The notes under the pieces: model-generated
Seen by the model: the letters and a program-made list of their open reading frames with translations, nothing else
Database searches by the model: none
What the model was told of the DNA's origin: nothing
Part shown: piece by piece, positions 52,870 to 61,397 of the stretch
How positions within the stretch are numbered: position 1 is the stretch's first letter
Layout: each line of letters starts with the position of its first letter
Origin: Oceanicaulis sp052055585
GTDB lineage: Bacteria; Pseudomonadota; Alphaproteobacteria; Caulobacterales; Maricaulaceae
Direction: 5' to 3'
Assembly (NCBI RefSeq): GCF_052055585.1
Contig: NZ_CP170485.1
Location: 2,418,001 to 2,482,000 of the forward strand
DNA length: 64,000 nt
Position numbers and translations under genes: made by a program

Positions 52870-54591
52870 ATGTTACGTTACTTTATAACGTCTGGTGTCG
52901 CCGCGCTGGCGCTCACGGCGTGCAGCGAGCCGCCGGCCGCCCAGCCGAGCGAAGACACAGCCGCTGCGCCCGAGAGCACCGAGAGCAGCTCCGCCTATCC
53001 GGCGCACCAGTCGAGCGATGTCGCCATCACCGAAGCGGACTTCGCCTACCGGATTTCCGCGCTGGCCGATGATCGCTTCGAAGGTCGTGGCCCGGCGTCA
53101 GAACATGGCGAACAGGCCGCCACCTGGATCGCCGAGGAAATGGAGGCCATCGGCCTTGAGCCGGCTGGCGAGGAACGCGGCTGGTATCAGCCCGTGCCGC
53201 TGATCGAATCCACGCTGGACGAGAGCGCCTCGAGCTTTGACATCACCATTGATGGCGAGCCCATGGGCCTTCAGACCAATGTGGACGTGGTCTACTGGTC
53301 CCAGAACCCCGAGGAACAGGTCAGTCTTGAAGACTCCGAGCTGGTGTTCGTAGGCTATGGCGTAGTCGCGCCTGAATATGGCTGGAACGACTATGAGGGC
53401 GTGGACGTCACCGGCAAGACCGTCGTCATCCTGATCAATGATCCGGGTTTCGCCGATCCCGATTCCGGTTTGTTCAACGGCTCGGCCATGACCTATTACG
53501 GCCGCTGGACCTACAAATACGAAGAAGCCGCCCGTCAGGGCGCTGAAGGCGCGATCATCGTCCACCAGACCGCCCCGGCCGCCTATCCCTGGGGCACGGT
53601 GCAGTCGAGCTGGTCGGGTCCGCAGTTCACCCTCGCCTCGTCCGCCGGTCAGGAACGCGCCGACGTTCAGGCCTGGATCACCGAGGACAAGGCGACCGAG
53701 CTGTTCTCCGCCCTCGATCTTGATTTCGCCGAGCTGAGCGCCGCTGCGATCAGCCCCGATTTCGAGCCGGTGGATATGGGCCGTGCGTCCATGAGCGCCT
53801 CGCTCACCAACTCGCTGCGCACCCTGACCTCGAACAATGTCGCCGGCATGGTCGAGGGTTCCGAGCGCCCGGACGAATACGTGCTGTTCATGGCCCATTG
53901 GGACCATATCGGCATCCGCCTGAACTTTGCCGGTGACGACCAGATCTATAACGGCGCCATCGACAATGCGACCGGCGTCGCGGCTCTGCTGGAGCTGGCG
54001 GAAGCCTATGCCAAGGCTGAAACGGCGCCTGAACGTTCGGTGATCTTCGTCGCCGTCACCGCCGAGGAGCAGGGCCTGCTGGGCTCTGAATACTACGCCC
54101 AGAACCCGCTGATCCCGCTCGATCAGACCGTGGGCGGCTTCAACTTCGACGGCATCCTGCCGATTGGTCGCACCGAGGATATCGTGGTGATCGGCTATGG
54201 CGCGTCCGAGCTTGAAGACCTGCTGCAGGCTGAAGTCGAGGCGGACAGCATGTATATCAGCCCCGATCCCAATCCGGAGGCGGGCTATTTCTATCGTTCT
54301 GACCACGTGACGCTGGCGCGCCGCGGCGTGCCGATGCTCTATGCGGATTCCGGTTCGGTGAGCGCCGAGCATGGCCGGGACTATGCCGCCCAGATCGAGA
54401 CCGCCTATCGCCTGCAGGCCTATCACAAACCCGCTGACGAGTTTGACCCGAACTGGGACATGGGCGGCTTCGTGCAATCCACCGAGCTGATGTACCGCGT
54501 TTCGCGCCAACTCACCGATTCCGAGGACTGGCCGAACTGGTATGAGGACAACGAGTTCCGCGCCATCCGCGATGCGATGATGCAGGACTAG
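52870..54591 (+). CDS. M28 family metallopeptidase lipoprotein
   Basis: Protein of 573 residues. Signal peptide with lipobox (LALTAC, Cys about residue 18). A PA-type insert (about residues 150-300) sits within the M28 domain. Zinc ligands: His and Asp in MAHWDHIG, Asp in DNATGVAALLELAEA, catalytic Glu pair in AVTAEEQGLLGSEYYA, and the later SDHVTLARRGVPMLY. It removes N-terminal residues from peptides in the periplasm. GGGGAG five bases upstream of ATG 52870 fixes the start; a longer frame from 52765 covers the promoter. Confidence 0.94.
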   Translation: MLRYFITSGVAALALTACSEPPAAQPSEDTAAAPESTESSSAYPAHQSSDVAITEADFAYRISALADDRFEGRGPASEHGEQAATWIAEEMEAIGLEPAGEERGWYQPVPLIESTLDESASSFDITIDGEPMGLQTNVDVVYWSQNPEEQVSLEDSELVFVGYGVVAPEYGWNDYEGVDVTGKTVVILINDPGFADPDSGLFNGSAMTYYGRWTYKYEEAARQGAEGAIIVHQTAPAAYPWGTVQSSWSGPQFTLASSAGQERADVQAWITEDKATELFSALDLDFAELSAAAISPDFEPVDMGRASMSASLTNSLRTLTSNNVAGMVEGSERPDEYVLFMAHWDHIGIRLNFAGDDQIYNGAIDNATGVAALLELAEAYAKAETAPERSVIFVAVTAEEQGLLGSEYYAQNPLIPLDQTVGGFNFDGILPIGRTEDIVVIGYGASELEDLLQAEVEADSMYISPDPNPEAGYFYRSDHVTLARRGVPMLYADSGSVSAEHGRDYAAQIETAYRLQAYHKPADEFDPNWDMGGFVQSTELMYRVSRQLTDSEDWPNWYEDNEFRAIRDAMMQD

Positions 54592-54612
54592 GTGTTCTGA
54601 ACGCTGAAATGC

Positions 54613-54644
54613 AAAAGCCCGGGCGCAAGCGCCCGGGCTTTTTT
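54613..54644. terminator. Strong bidirectional rho-independent terminator
   Basis: AGCCCGGGCGC (54616-54626), a two-base loop and GCGCCCGGGCT (54629-54639), with AAAA before and TTTTTT after. It serves the M28 gene and the convergent TadG gene. Confidence 0.93.
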
Positions 54645-54664
54645 GTGTCTGCTTGAACCCGCCC

Positions 54665-55975
54665 CTATTGCGTCAGACGCAGGCGGTTGATGTCGGCGGC
54701 GATCGAGGAGAAGGCCTCGGCGATGTCGAGGTTCTCGACCTGATAGTAATTCTGGGGCTTGTTGGCGCAGTTGCGCATCAGGTCCCGATTGGTCTGGCCG
54801 CTCAGCTGGAAGGCGATGGTGTAGATCTGCACGCCATTGCCTTCGGCGATATCGCAGGCCTCGGCCATGTTCTCACGCGCCTGGCGGGCGGAGTAGAGCT
54901 CATAGTTGCGCGTGCCGGTCTGACGACGGCCCCACCAGTCATAATAGGTGTACTCTTCGCTGCGGATCTGGGCCGTGGCTTCACCATCCGTCATGACGAC
55001 AAGAATCTTGATGGTGTCGTGATCGTCATAGGCCGCCGGACGATCCGGGAAGTTTCCGCCCAGATTACCGCGCCAGGCCGGGTCCAGAGCCCGCGCGCCC
55101 CACATGGTGGCGACGTCGAGACCCGTATTGCCTTCAGCCCGCAGCGAGTTGATCAGACCGCGCAGACGGCCCTCATTCTGGGTCAGGAACTCGGATTCCA
55201 TGTTGCTGCGCGGACAGAAGGCCGAGTTGGAATTGCCGGTCTGCTCCGAGCCCCAATACTCCAGGAAGTCCATATCGCGATAGGGCAACACCATCTCGGT
55301 GGGATAATCCCGGCCCATTTCGACGCAGCCCGACTTGCGACGGTGATTGGTGTTGCCGTCGATGATGGTTTCATTGACCTCACGCGGGGTGCGCACGCCG
55401 CCATTGTAAGGAATGACGGAAATGGAGGTGCGCTCGGACGCGTCCGCCGCCAGCACGATCTCCACAAACTCGATGGCCGCATCCTGAAGCGCATTGATCT
55501 TGGAACCGCCCATGGAGCCCGACACGTCCAGCACCAGCGAAATTTCCACATCGCGCACCTGCTCGACCGCTTGGCTGGCATGCTCCAGCGTCAGGGTGTT
55601 CACCCCGATCAGGCCCAGCATGGTGGTCGGCATGGCGACGGACGCGGTTGCGTTCACGACGCGGGAATTGAGCGAAATGTCTGCAACGACATCAAGCTGC
55701 AGGCTGGCCAGCAATTGCGGATGGTCGTTCAGCGCGGCTTCTACATAGGCGCGAACCACGTCTTCAGGATTGCGATCCTGGGTCAGCGAGGCCGCAGCCA
55801 GCGTCCCGGAGTCGAGCGCGCTCTGCAGTTCGGAGCTCACCGTGGCGCTGCGCGAATAGTCCAGCGCACCACCGACGGCGGTCACCAGCACGCCGGAACA
55901 CAGCGCCATGATGATCGCCACATTGCCGCGGCGGTCCGACGACCAGCGAGAGAAAATCCGTTCAAGCGAGCGCAT
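54665..55975 (-). CDS. TadE/TadG-like pilus assembly protein with VWA domain, copy 1
   Basis: Protein of 436 residues. An N-terminal Tad-type segment (RRGNVAIIMALCSGVLVTAVG) acts as uncleaved anchor. A von Willebrand A domain begins near residue 145 with the MIDAS motif LVLDVSGSMGGS, a downstream Thr/Asp region VVMTDGEATAQI, and the end YTIAFQLSG. Four cysteines shared with copy 2 (GCVEMG, AFCPRS, EACDIA, RNCANK) suggest two disulfides outside the cell membrane. TadG-type proteins belong to Flp/Tad pilus loci, but no other tad genes are here. AGGA seven bases before ATG 55975. Confidence 0.88.
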   Translation of the reverse strand: MRSLERIFSRWSSDRRGNVAIIMALCSGVLVTAVGGALDYSRSATVSSELQSALDSGTLAAASLTQDRNPEDVVRAYVEAALNDHPQLLASLQLDVVADISLNSRVVNATASVAMPTTMLGLIGVNTLTLEHASQAVEQVRDVEISLVLDVSGSMGGSKINALQDAAIEFVEIVLAADASERTSISVIPYNGGVRTPREVNETIIDGNTNHRRKSGCVEMGRDYPTEMVLPYRDMDFLEYWGSEQTGNSNSAFCPRSNMESEFLTQNEGRLRGLINSLRAEGNTGLDVATMWGARALDPAWRGNLGGNFPDRPAAYDDHDTIKILVVMTDGEATAQIRSEEYTYYDWWGRRQTGTRNYELYSARQARENMAEACDIAEGNGVQIYTIAFQLSGQTNRDLMRNCANKPQNYYQVENLDIAEAFSSIAADINRLRLTQ

Positions 55976-56065
55976 GTGCAGTCCTACGCCAAAAATCCGT
56001 TCCAAGCCGGAACACGCGTAGAAAGACAATGCAACAAACAGACCAAAATCGAGTTAAAACAATAA

Positions 56066-56080
56066 TTTACGACTTGTTAA
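56066..56080 (-). promoter_or_regulatory. Possible CtrA site upstream of TadG copy 1
   Basis: On the minus strand TTAA, seven bases, TAAA: seven of eight positions of the CtrA consensus TTAA-N7-TTAA, about 90 bp upstream of the start codon at 55975. Cell-cycle control of pilus genes by CtrA is known in Caulobacter. One such match in AT-rich intergenic DNA is weak evidence. Confidence 0.3.
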
Positions 56081-56085
56081 CCGCG

Positions 56086-57354
56086 TTATCGCGCAAGCCG
56101 CAGATTATTGAGATCCGCCGCGATCGAGTTGAAAGCTGCGGAAATATCCAGATTTTCAACCGCGTAATAGTTCACGGCCCGGCTGGCGCAGTCGCGCATG
56201 AGGTCCCGGTTGGTCGATCCCGACACCTGAAAGGCGATGGTGTAGATATGGACGCCCTGGGCTTGGGCCGCGTCACAGGCGTCCGCCATGTTCGTACGCG
56301 CCTGCGCGGCGCTGTAGATCTCGTAGCTGTACCAGTTGCCATAGTAATTCTGGGCGCGGCGGATCTGGGCCGTGGCGGCGCCATCGGTCATGACAACGAG
56401 CACCTTCATGGTGGAGGGATCGTCATAGGCCGCCGGGCGTGCAGGAAAGTCCCCGCCCAGACGCCCGCGCCAGACCGGATCCAGCGCTCGCGCGCCCCAG
56501 GCCGTGGCGACATCAAGCCCGGTATTGCCGCCCGCATCGAGATCCTCGATCAGATCAATCACGACCGAGGGCGTCTCTTCCAGAAACAGTGAGGCTTCAT
56601 TGTCTTCAGGACAAAAGGCCGAGGACCGCCAGTTGCGCTGGTCATTATCCTGCCAGTCCAGCCAGTCATAGCCGTTGGCGTCGAGGTCCATCTTCACCGG
56701 ATCAGACACGCCCAGCTCGATGCACCCGGTATCATTGGGCGTGCCCGGCAGCAGATCATTGATCACGGCCTGGGGCAGACGCACCCCGCCATTATAGGGA
56801 ATGACCGAAATGCTGGTGAGGCCATCAAGGTCGGGGTCCATCATCACGCCGACGAACTCTTCCGCCGCATCGCGCAGGGCGGTGATCTTGGACCCGCTCA
56901 TCGAGCCAGAAATATCCAGCACCAGCGAAATTTCCAGATTGCGCACGCGCTCATTGGCTTCGGATGTCCGGTTCAGCGTCAGCGAGTCATACCCGATCAG
57001 GCCCAGCATCAGGGTGGGCACGCTGATCACGGCGTCCGCCGTCACTTCGCGCGAATTGATGGCGAGGTCGGAGCTGACCTGAACATTCAGCCGTTCCAGC
57101 ACGCCATTATGCTCGGACAGGGCTGCGGTGATGTAGTTTCTGACAATGGTTTCAGGGTCTTCGCCCTGAGACAGAGAGGCGGCGGCCAGCGTGCCCGCAT
57201 CCATGGCGGACTGGATTTCCGCGCCAATGGTGAAGGTGCGCGAATAGTCGAGCGCCCCGCCCACGCTGACGACGAGCGGGCCCAGAAACATGGCGAACAT
57301 CATCGCCACATTGCCGCGAGCATCTTGCAAAAAGTGTCTCAGAAGAGAACGCAT
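56086..57354 (-). CDS. TadE/TadG-like pilus assembly protein with VWA domain, copy 2
   Basis: Protein of 422 residues, a paralogue of the gene downstream. Same order: Tad anchor (ARGNVAMMFAMFLGPLVVSVG), then VWA with LVLDISGSMSGS and VVMTDGAATAQI, and the four conserved cysteines (GCIELG, AFCPED, DACDAA, RDCASR). A shared block, TGLDVATAWGARALDP, is nearly identical in the two proteins, showing tandem duplication followed by divergence. The roughly 110-bp gap between the genes suggests separate promoters or a processed transcript. Localisation: anchored in the inner membrane with the VWA domain outside. Confidence 0.88.
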   Translation of the reverse strand: MRSLLRHFLQDARGNVAMMFAMFLGPLVVSVGGALDYSRTFTIGAEIQSAMDAGTLAAASLSQGEDPETIVRNYITAALSEHNGVLERLNVQVSSDLAINSREVTADAVISVPTLMLGLIGYDSLTLNRTSEANERVRNLEISLVLDISGSMSGSKITALRDAAEEFVGVMMDPDLDGLTSISVIPYNGGVRLPQAVINDLLPGTPNDTGCIELGVSDPVKMDLDANGYDWLDWQDNDQRNWRSSAFCPEDNEASLFLEETPSVVIDLIEDLDAGGNTGLDVATAWGARALDPVWRGRLGGDFPARPAAYDDPSTMKVLVVMTDGAATAQIRRAQNYYGNWYSYEIYSAAQARTNMADACDAAQAQGVHIYTIAFQVSGSTNRDLMRDCASRAVNYYAVENLDISAAFNSIAADLNNLRLAR

Positions 57355-57426
57355 GTCCCGACCCTTGTTGCGACAACGCGCAAAACGGATCAAGACTTCG
57401 CCCAGCCCTCTTAAAACATTGAAAAG

Positions 57427-57457
57427 AAACAGGGTAAACGCGGCGCTTACCCTGTTT
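57427..57457 (-). terminator. Terminator after the alaC-like gene
   Basis: AAACAGGGTAA (57427-57437) and TTACCCTGTTT (57447-57457) form an 11-bp stem with a GC-rich nine-base loop. On the minus strand it is followed by CTTTTCAATGTTTT. It lies just past the stop at 57469. Confidence 0.7.
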
Positions 57458-57468
57458 GCATTCGCCTC

Positions 57469-58653
57469 TTATCCCTGGGCGAAAAAGCCCTTCAGGGCGC
57501 GGGCCGCCTGACGGATGCGCTGCTCGTTCTCCACGACCGCCAGACGCACATGGCCGTCGCCGCGCTCGCCGAAGCCCAGCCCCGGCGCCACCGCCACGGA
57601 GGTTTCCTCCAGCAGCTTCTTGGCGAACTCCACCGAGCCCAGATGCGCGAAGCGTTCGGGGATCGGCGCCCAGGCGAACATGGTCGCAGGCGGGCTGGGA
57701 ATGTCGAACCCGGCGCGGCCAAAGCTCTCCACCAGCACGTCACGGCGTTTCTTGTAGATTTCGCGCGCCTCGACCACATGGTCCTGCGGGCCATCCAGTG
57801 CGGCCACGGCGGCAATCTGGATCGGGGTGAAGGCGCCATAGTCGAGATAGGATTTCACGCGCTTGAGCGCGTCGACCAGCCTTGATGACCCTGCCGCAAA
57901 GCCCATCCGCCAGCCCGGCATGGAATAGGTCTTGGACATGGAGGTGAACTCCACCGCCACATCCCGGGCGCCCTCGACCTCAAGGATCGAAGGCGGCGGA
58001 TTGCCGTCAAAATAGATCTCCGAATACGCAAGGTCGGAAATGAGAACGAGGTCGTTCTCCTTGGAGATGCGCACGGCCTCTTTGTAGAAATCAAGATCGA
58101 CGACCTGGGCGGTCGGGTTGGACGGGAAGTTCAGGACCAGAGCCGACGGCGCGGGGATCGAGCGGCGGCAGGCATGCACCGCCTCGCGCAGGAAGTCCTC
58201 GGGATCCTTGAAGCCCACCGGGCGCACGGCGGCGCCGGCGATCAGGAAGCCGAACATGTGGATCGGATAGGAGGGGTCGGGCACCAGGATCACATCGCCC
58301 GGCGCAGTGATCGCCTGAGCGAGGTTGGCGAGCCCTTCCTTGGAGCCCAGCGTCACGCACACCTCGGTATTGGGGTTCAGACCCACATTGAAGCGGCGCT
58401 CATAATAGCGCGCGAGCGCCTTGCGCAGGGACGGCACGCCCTGGCTGGCGGAATAGCGGTGCGCGCGCGGATCGGCGGCAACCTCGGCAAGCTTGGCGAT
58501 GATATGCGGGGCGGGGGCGAGATCGGGATTGCCCATGCCAAAATCAATGACATCACGCCCTTCGGCGCGATAGGCCTGCTTCATGCGGTTCACTTCAGCG
58601 AACACGTAAGGCGGCAAGCGCCGCTCGCGGTAGAATTCTTCCTGTTGGGACAT
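57469..58653 (-). CDS. alaC: Class I aminotransferase, AlaC-like
   Basis: PLP enzyme of 394 residues of fold type I. The N-terminus with LPPYVFAEVNRMKQAYRAEG and DFGMGNPDL matches AlaC (glutamate-pyruvate aminotransferase) and the related LL-diaminopimelate aminotransferase group. PLP lysine in SMSKTYSMPGWRMGF; LNFPSNPTAQ holds the conserved Asn. It most likely makes alanine from pyruvate and glutamate. No strong ribosome site is visible before the ATG. The gene stands alone, flanked by TadG copy 2 and the aspartyl protease gene on the same strand. Confidence 0.9.
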   Translation of the reverse strand: MSQQEEFYRERRLPPYVFAEVNRMKQAYRAEGRDVIDFGMGNPDLAPAPHIIAKLAEVAADPRAHRYSASQGVPSLRKALARYYERRFNVGLNPNTEVCVTLGSKEGLANLAQAITAPGDVILVPDPSYPIHMFGFLIAGAAVRPVGFKDPEDFLREAVHACRRSIPAPSALVLNFPSNPTAQVVDLDFYKEAVRISKENDLVLISDLAYSEIYFDGNPPPSILEVEGARDVAVEFTSMSKTYSMPGWRMGFAAGSSRLVDALKRVKSYLDYGAFTPIQIAAVAALDGPQDHVVEAREIYKKRRDVLVESFGRAGFDIPSPPATMFAWAPIPERFAHLGSVEFAKKLLEETSVAVAPGLGFGERGDGHVRLAVVENEQRIRQAARALKGFFAQG

Positions 58654-58799
58654 CGGTGTAAAATCGCCCTGCCTGATTGCGTCTGCAGCGTACTCCGCAC
58701 GCCCCCGAGGGCGTCAATGGGGCGCAGCTGTGGCGAAGCGATGAATTGCACGGACATTCATGCGCAAAACCCGGTTTTGCGACTAAATCGCCCGCTGGC

Positions 58800-59891
58800 T
58801 CAGCGATCAGGCGTCACCGGCAAGACCGGCAGGGCGTCCAGCATCAGTTCCAGCCGCTCACCTCCGCGCCGGACCGAGAACCGGACAGGCTCCTCGCCCG
58901 GCCCGACCTCACAGCCGCGCTCGGCAACGGGGCGACCATTGACAGCCTCCACCCGATCGCCCGCCTGCACACCGGCGCGGCGCGCGGGCGTATCCTCGAA
59001 CACGGCCCGAACGACCAGCGCCTCACCTTCAGGCTCGAACACCGCGCCGAACTCGTAATGATCTTCCGCCGCGATCACCGCGCCCGGCGCATAGGGCTCC
59101 AGCCGGACCCGACGGGCGCGCTGATCGAGGGTGATGCGGTAATGGCGCAGGATCTCCCCGCCCACAAGCTCGGCCTCGGGCACCTCTTCCAGCACCGGCG
59201 CCTCGAACGTCACGCCCGCCAGCGTCACCGGCGCATCAAGGCGGGACAGGGCGCGGGTTTCCAGCCGGGTCAGGCGCGTCGCCCCGGTCAGCGGCCGGGC
59301 GGGACGGTCGAGCTCAAAGCGGTCGATATGATTGACGGCAAGGATGACATCCGGCGCGCCGGTATCAATGAGAAGGCGGCGATGCCGTCCGCCCAGATCC
59401 ACCCGCAGCCAGGGCCGCCGGTCCTCGCCCCGGCTTGAGAACACGGTCTCGCCATCGGGGCGCGGCAGGTTCCCAGTTTCAAGCGTCAGCGTCTGCGCCT
59501 CGTAATCAATGATTTGCAGGAAATCCTCGAACGCATTGACCGACAATATGGCGTCCACCGGACGGCCCATCGCCGTGCTCAGATGATCCAGCTCCTGCAC
59601 CCGCGCGGGCAGACGGTTCAGCGACACCGCCCCGGCCCGGCCATCGGTCAGCGTCACCCGCGCACCGTCCTCGAACCGGCGCCCGCTCATCGCTTCCAGA
59701 GCATCAGGATCAATGAAGCTCGCCCCCGCGCCGGTATCGTGCAGGAACTCGATCACATGCGGTTCCCCGCCAGTGCGGCTCTCATAGGTGACCGGCACGA
59801 ACCAATAGCCCTTGCACAGCGTGACCGGCAGCTCGACAGGGTCAGACACAGCAGCGGCGGAAAGGGCCAGCGCCGCAACAAGATCAAGCAT
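58800..59891 (-). CDS. Retropepsin-like aspartyl protease with C-terminal PDZ domain
   Basis: Protein of 363 residues with a short signal peptide (LVAALALSAAAVS). Two aspartyl-protease half-domains are visible, each with a D-T-G-A motif: HDTGAGASF (about residue 53) and LIDTGAPDVIL (about residue 175). A PDZ domain follows (about residues 280-355) with FEDTPARRAGVQAGDRVEAVNG. Duplicated retropepsin domains plus PDZ are known in bacterial periplasmic proteins of unclear substrate. It lies 18 bp downstream of the YgjP-like metallopeptidase gene, probably in one operon. Confidence 0.87.
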   Translation of the reverse strand: MLDLVAALALSAAAVSDPVELPVTLCKGYWFVPVTYESRTGGEPHVIEFLHDTGAGASFIDPDALEAMSGRRFEDGARVTLTDGRAGAVSLNRLPARVQELDHLSTAMGRPVDAILSVNAFEDFLQIIDYEAQTLTLETGNLPRPDGETVFSSRGEDRRPWLRVDLGGRHRRLLIDTGAPDVILAVNHIDRFELDRPARPLTGATRLTRLETRALSRLDAPVTLAGVTFEAPVLEEVPEAELVGGEILRHYRITLDQRARRVRLEPYAPGAVIAAEDHYEFGAVFEPEGEALVVRAVFEDTPARRAGVQAGDRVEAVNGRPVAERGCEVGPGEEPVRFSVRRGGERLELMLDALPVLPVTPDR

Positions 59892-59909
59892 GCGCCCCGC
59901 CCCTCAAAT

Positions 59910-60650
59910 CTAGAACGCCCCGCCCGCGGGCCGCGTCTCGCGCAAGGCGCGGCGGCGGCGGTGCTGGTCGGGCATCAGGCCATCGAGCAAGCCATGAAAA
60001 CGCGCCGAGTGATCCATCACCAGAAGATGGCAGGCCTCATGCGCGCAGACATAATCAATCAGCGCTTCGGGATAGGCGATCAGGCGCGCATTCATGCGGA
60101 TCGACCCGTCGGACGAGCATGAGCCCCAGCGCGCCTTTTGCTCGCGCACGCTGACTTTGGGTCGCTTCGCGCCCAGCGTCTTGGCATAGGCGTCCAGCTT
60201 GGGCGTCATCAGGGCGAGCGCTTCAGCCTTGCGCCAGCGCTTGAGCGCGGCCAGCACCGCCTTGCGGCTGTCGGACGGATCAAGATGCCGGTCCACACGC
60301 ACGATCACTTCGGCGTCGGTGCGGGTCACTGTGGTGCGGGCCTTGTCATGGGGAAGCACCGACAGGCGCAGATCCTTGCCCAGCCAGCCCACCCGCTCGC
60401 CATCCATCCCGCGTAGATCGGGCGCGGTGCGCGCCTGACGCTTTTCCAGCCGGTCGATCACCCAGCCCGCCTTCTCGCGCACCACCGCATCGGCCTCGGC
60501 CACGCTGACGCGCGCAGGCAGGGTGACGGTCAAGCCGTCCTCACTGACCTTCAGGCCAATGGTCTTGCGGCGATGGGAGCGTTTGAGCGTGTAGAGCAAA
60601 TCCCGGTCCGGGAGCTCGATCTGGCGCACCTGCGCGCTGTCACGGCTCAC
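59910..60650 (-). CDS. YgjP-like (DUF45/SprT-like) metallopeptidase
   Basis: Protein of 246 residues. The zinc motif HEACH lies in YVCAHEACHLLVMDHSARFH, with the third ligand in the second histidine stretch. ARWGSCSSDGSIRMNARL just before it is the family signature, and the N-terminal half (HRRKTIGLKVSEDGLTVTLP) matches the YgjP domain. The start is a GTG at 60650; the TGA of the preceding gene forms part of its GAGG ribosome site, eight bases away. Cytoplasmic; its physiological substrate is unknown. Confidence 0.93.
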   Translation of the reverse strand: MSRDSAQVRQIELPDRDLLYTLKRSHRRKTIGLKVSEDGLTVTLPARVSVAEADAVVREKAGWVIDRLEKRQARTAPDLRGMDGERVGWLGKDLRLSVLPHDKARTTVTRTDAEVIVRVDRHLDPSDSRKAVLAALKRWRKAEALALMTPKLDAYAKTLGAKRPKVSVREQKARWGSCSSDGSIRMNARLIAYPEALIDYVCAHEACHLLVMDHSARFHGLLDGLMPDQHRRRRALRETRPAGGAF

Positions 60651-60659
60651 GGCGGCGCC

Positions 60660-61025
60660 TCAGGCCGATCGGGGCGCGTTCAGCGCCACCGCGTGCAGCC
60701 CCAACAGCATCACCGCACCGCCCACGAACAGGCCCGCAAAGGGCGCCAGCTCCACCCGGCCCGCCGCCAGCGTCATGAACGCCATCACAAGGCCGTAGAC
60801 GATCAGCGCGATCACAACAATGCGGCCCAAAGTGCGTTCCTGCGCGCCGCTCCAACGCGCCCGTGATGCCCAGGTGAAAACCGGCAAGGCCACAAGGCTG
60901 GCGGCAAGCGCCAGATAGGCCGGCAGGCCGACGCCCTCAAGCGCGCCCTGGGCCAAAAGCCCGCCCGCGCCCGCCAGCATCATCAGAACGCCCCAGACAA
61001 GGGGATGATTGATCCGTGCAAACAT
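60660..61025 (-). CDS. Hypothetical four-helix membrane protein
   Basis: Protein of 121 residues with four membrane segments (LVWGVLMMLAGAGGLLAQGA; YLALAASLVALPVF; IVVIALIVYGLVMAFMTLAA; LAPFAGLFVGGAVMLLGLHA). The middle loop WASRARWSGAQERTLGR resembles INRERWRAAPTLWRTRTSL of the protein encoded at 61382-61741, so the two look like diverged paralogues of the same length. Only nine bases separate it from the metallopeptidase gene downstream. Function unknown. Confidence 0.8.
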   Translation of the reverse strand: MFARINHPLVWGVLMMLAGAGGLLAQGALEGVGLPAYLALAASLVALPVFTWASRARWSGAQERTLGRIVVIALIVYGLVMAFMTLAAGRVELAPFAGLFVGGAVMLLGLHAVALNAPRSA

Positions 61026-61060
61026 GAGGCGAGCTTAGACTGCGTCGGCAGAGCGCGCCA

Positions 61061-61078
61061 GATCAGGCTTTGGTGGGA
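61061..61078. repeat. Imperfect direct repeat flanking an AT-rich insert (left copy)
   Basis: GATCAGGCTTTGGTGGGA is 15/18 identical to 61380-61397, which is the 3' end of the membrane-protein gene at 61382-61741. Read on the minus strand this copy gives P-T-K-A-stop against P-T-N-A-stop in the gene. Confidence 0.45.
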
Positions 61079-61095
61079 GGGGTGAGAGTAGAGCC

Positions 61096-61296
61096 TCACT
61101 CCCTTCTATCCAAGTTAGCTCCCGCTAACGCTCTCCCGAAAAAAACAAAAAGGAAGACGAACACGGCGATAGCCAAGCCACCCCAAGCGTTGATCCGCTG
61201 ATAATTTATAGCTATCAGAACCAAGCTCATCACAATTGAAACAATAAATGAAACCAACAAGTGACGCGCAGAAGAAAATTCACTCTCTGATTTCAT
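61096..61296 (-). CDS. Small two-helix membrane protein in an AT-rich insert
   Basis: Protein of 66 residues. Two hydrophobic segments (LLVSFIVSIVMSLVLIAI and GGLAIAVFVFLFVFFGRAL) follow a polar N-terminus (MKSESEFSSARH), and there is a charged tail. AGGG seven bases before the ATG at 61296 supports this start over 61335. Base composition is clearly lower in GC than the flanking genes. No family was recognised; small membrane proteins of this shape include immunity proteins and many orphans. It sits between two paralogous four-helix membrane proteins and is bracketed by an imperfect direct repeat. Confidence 0.65.
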   Translation of the reverse strand: MKSESEFSSARHLLVSFIVSIVMSLVLIAINYQRINAWGGLAIAVFVFLFVFFGRALAGANLDRRE

Positions 61297-61379
61297 TTTA
61301 AAACCCTGCGCTTTATTCAAACAATTGTAAGTCAAAATTTGAGTAGCGCAATCATAAGCGCCGAACCAGAATCGCCATC

Positions 61380-61397
61380 GATCAGGCGTTTGTCGGA
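61380..61397. repeat. Imperfect direct repeat flanking an AT-rich insert (right copy)
   Basis: GATCAGGCGTTTGTCGGA contains the stop codon and last codons of the gene at 61382-61741. It is the partner of 61061-61078. Confidence 0.45.

Noticed and set aside
53098..54510. A 470-codon minus-strand frame opposite the M28 peptidase
   Set aside because: Antisense shadow; the plus strand carries zinc-ligand motifs and a lipobox.
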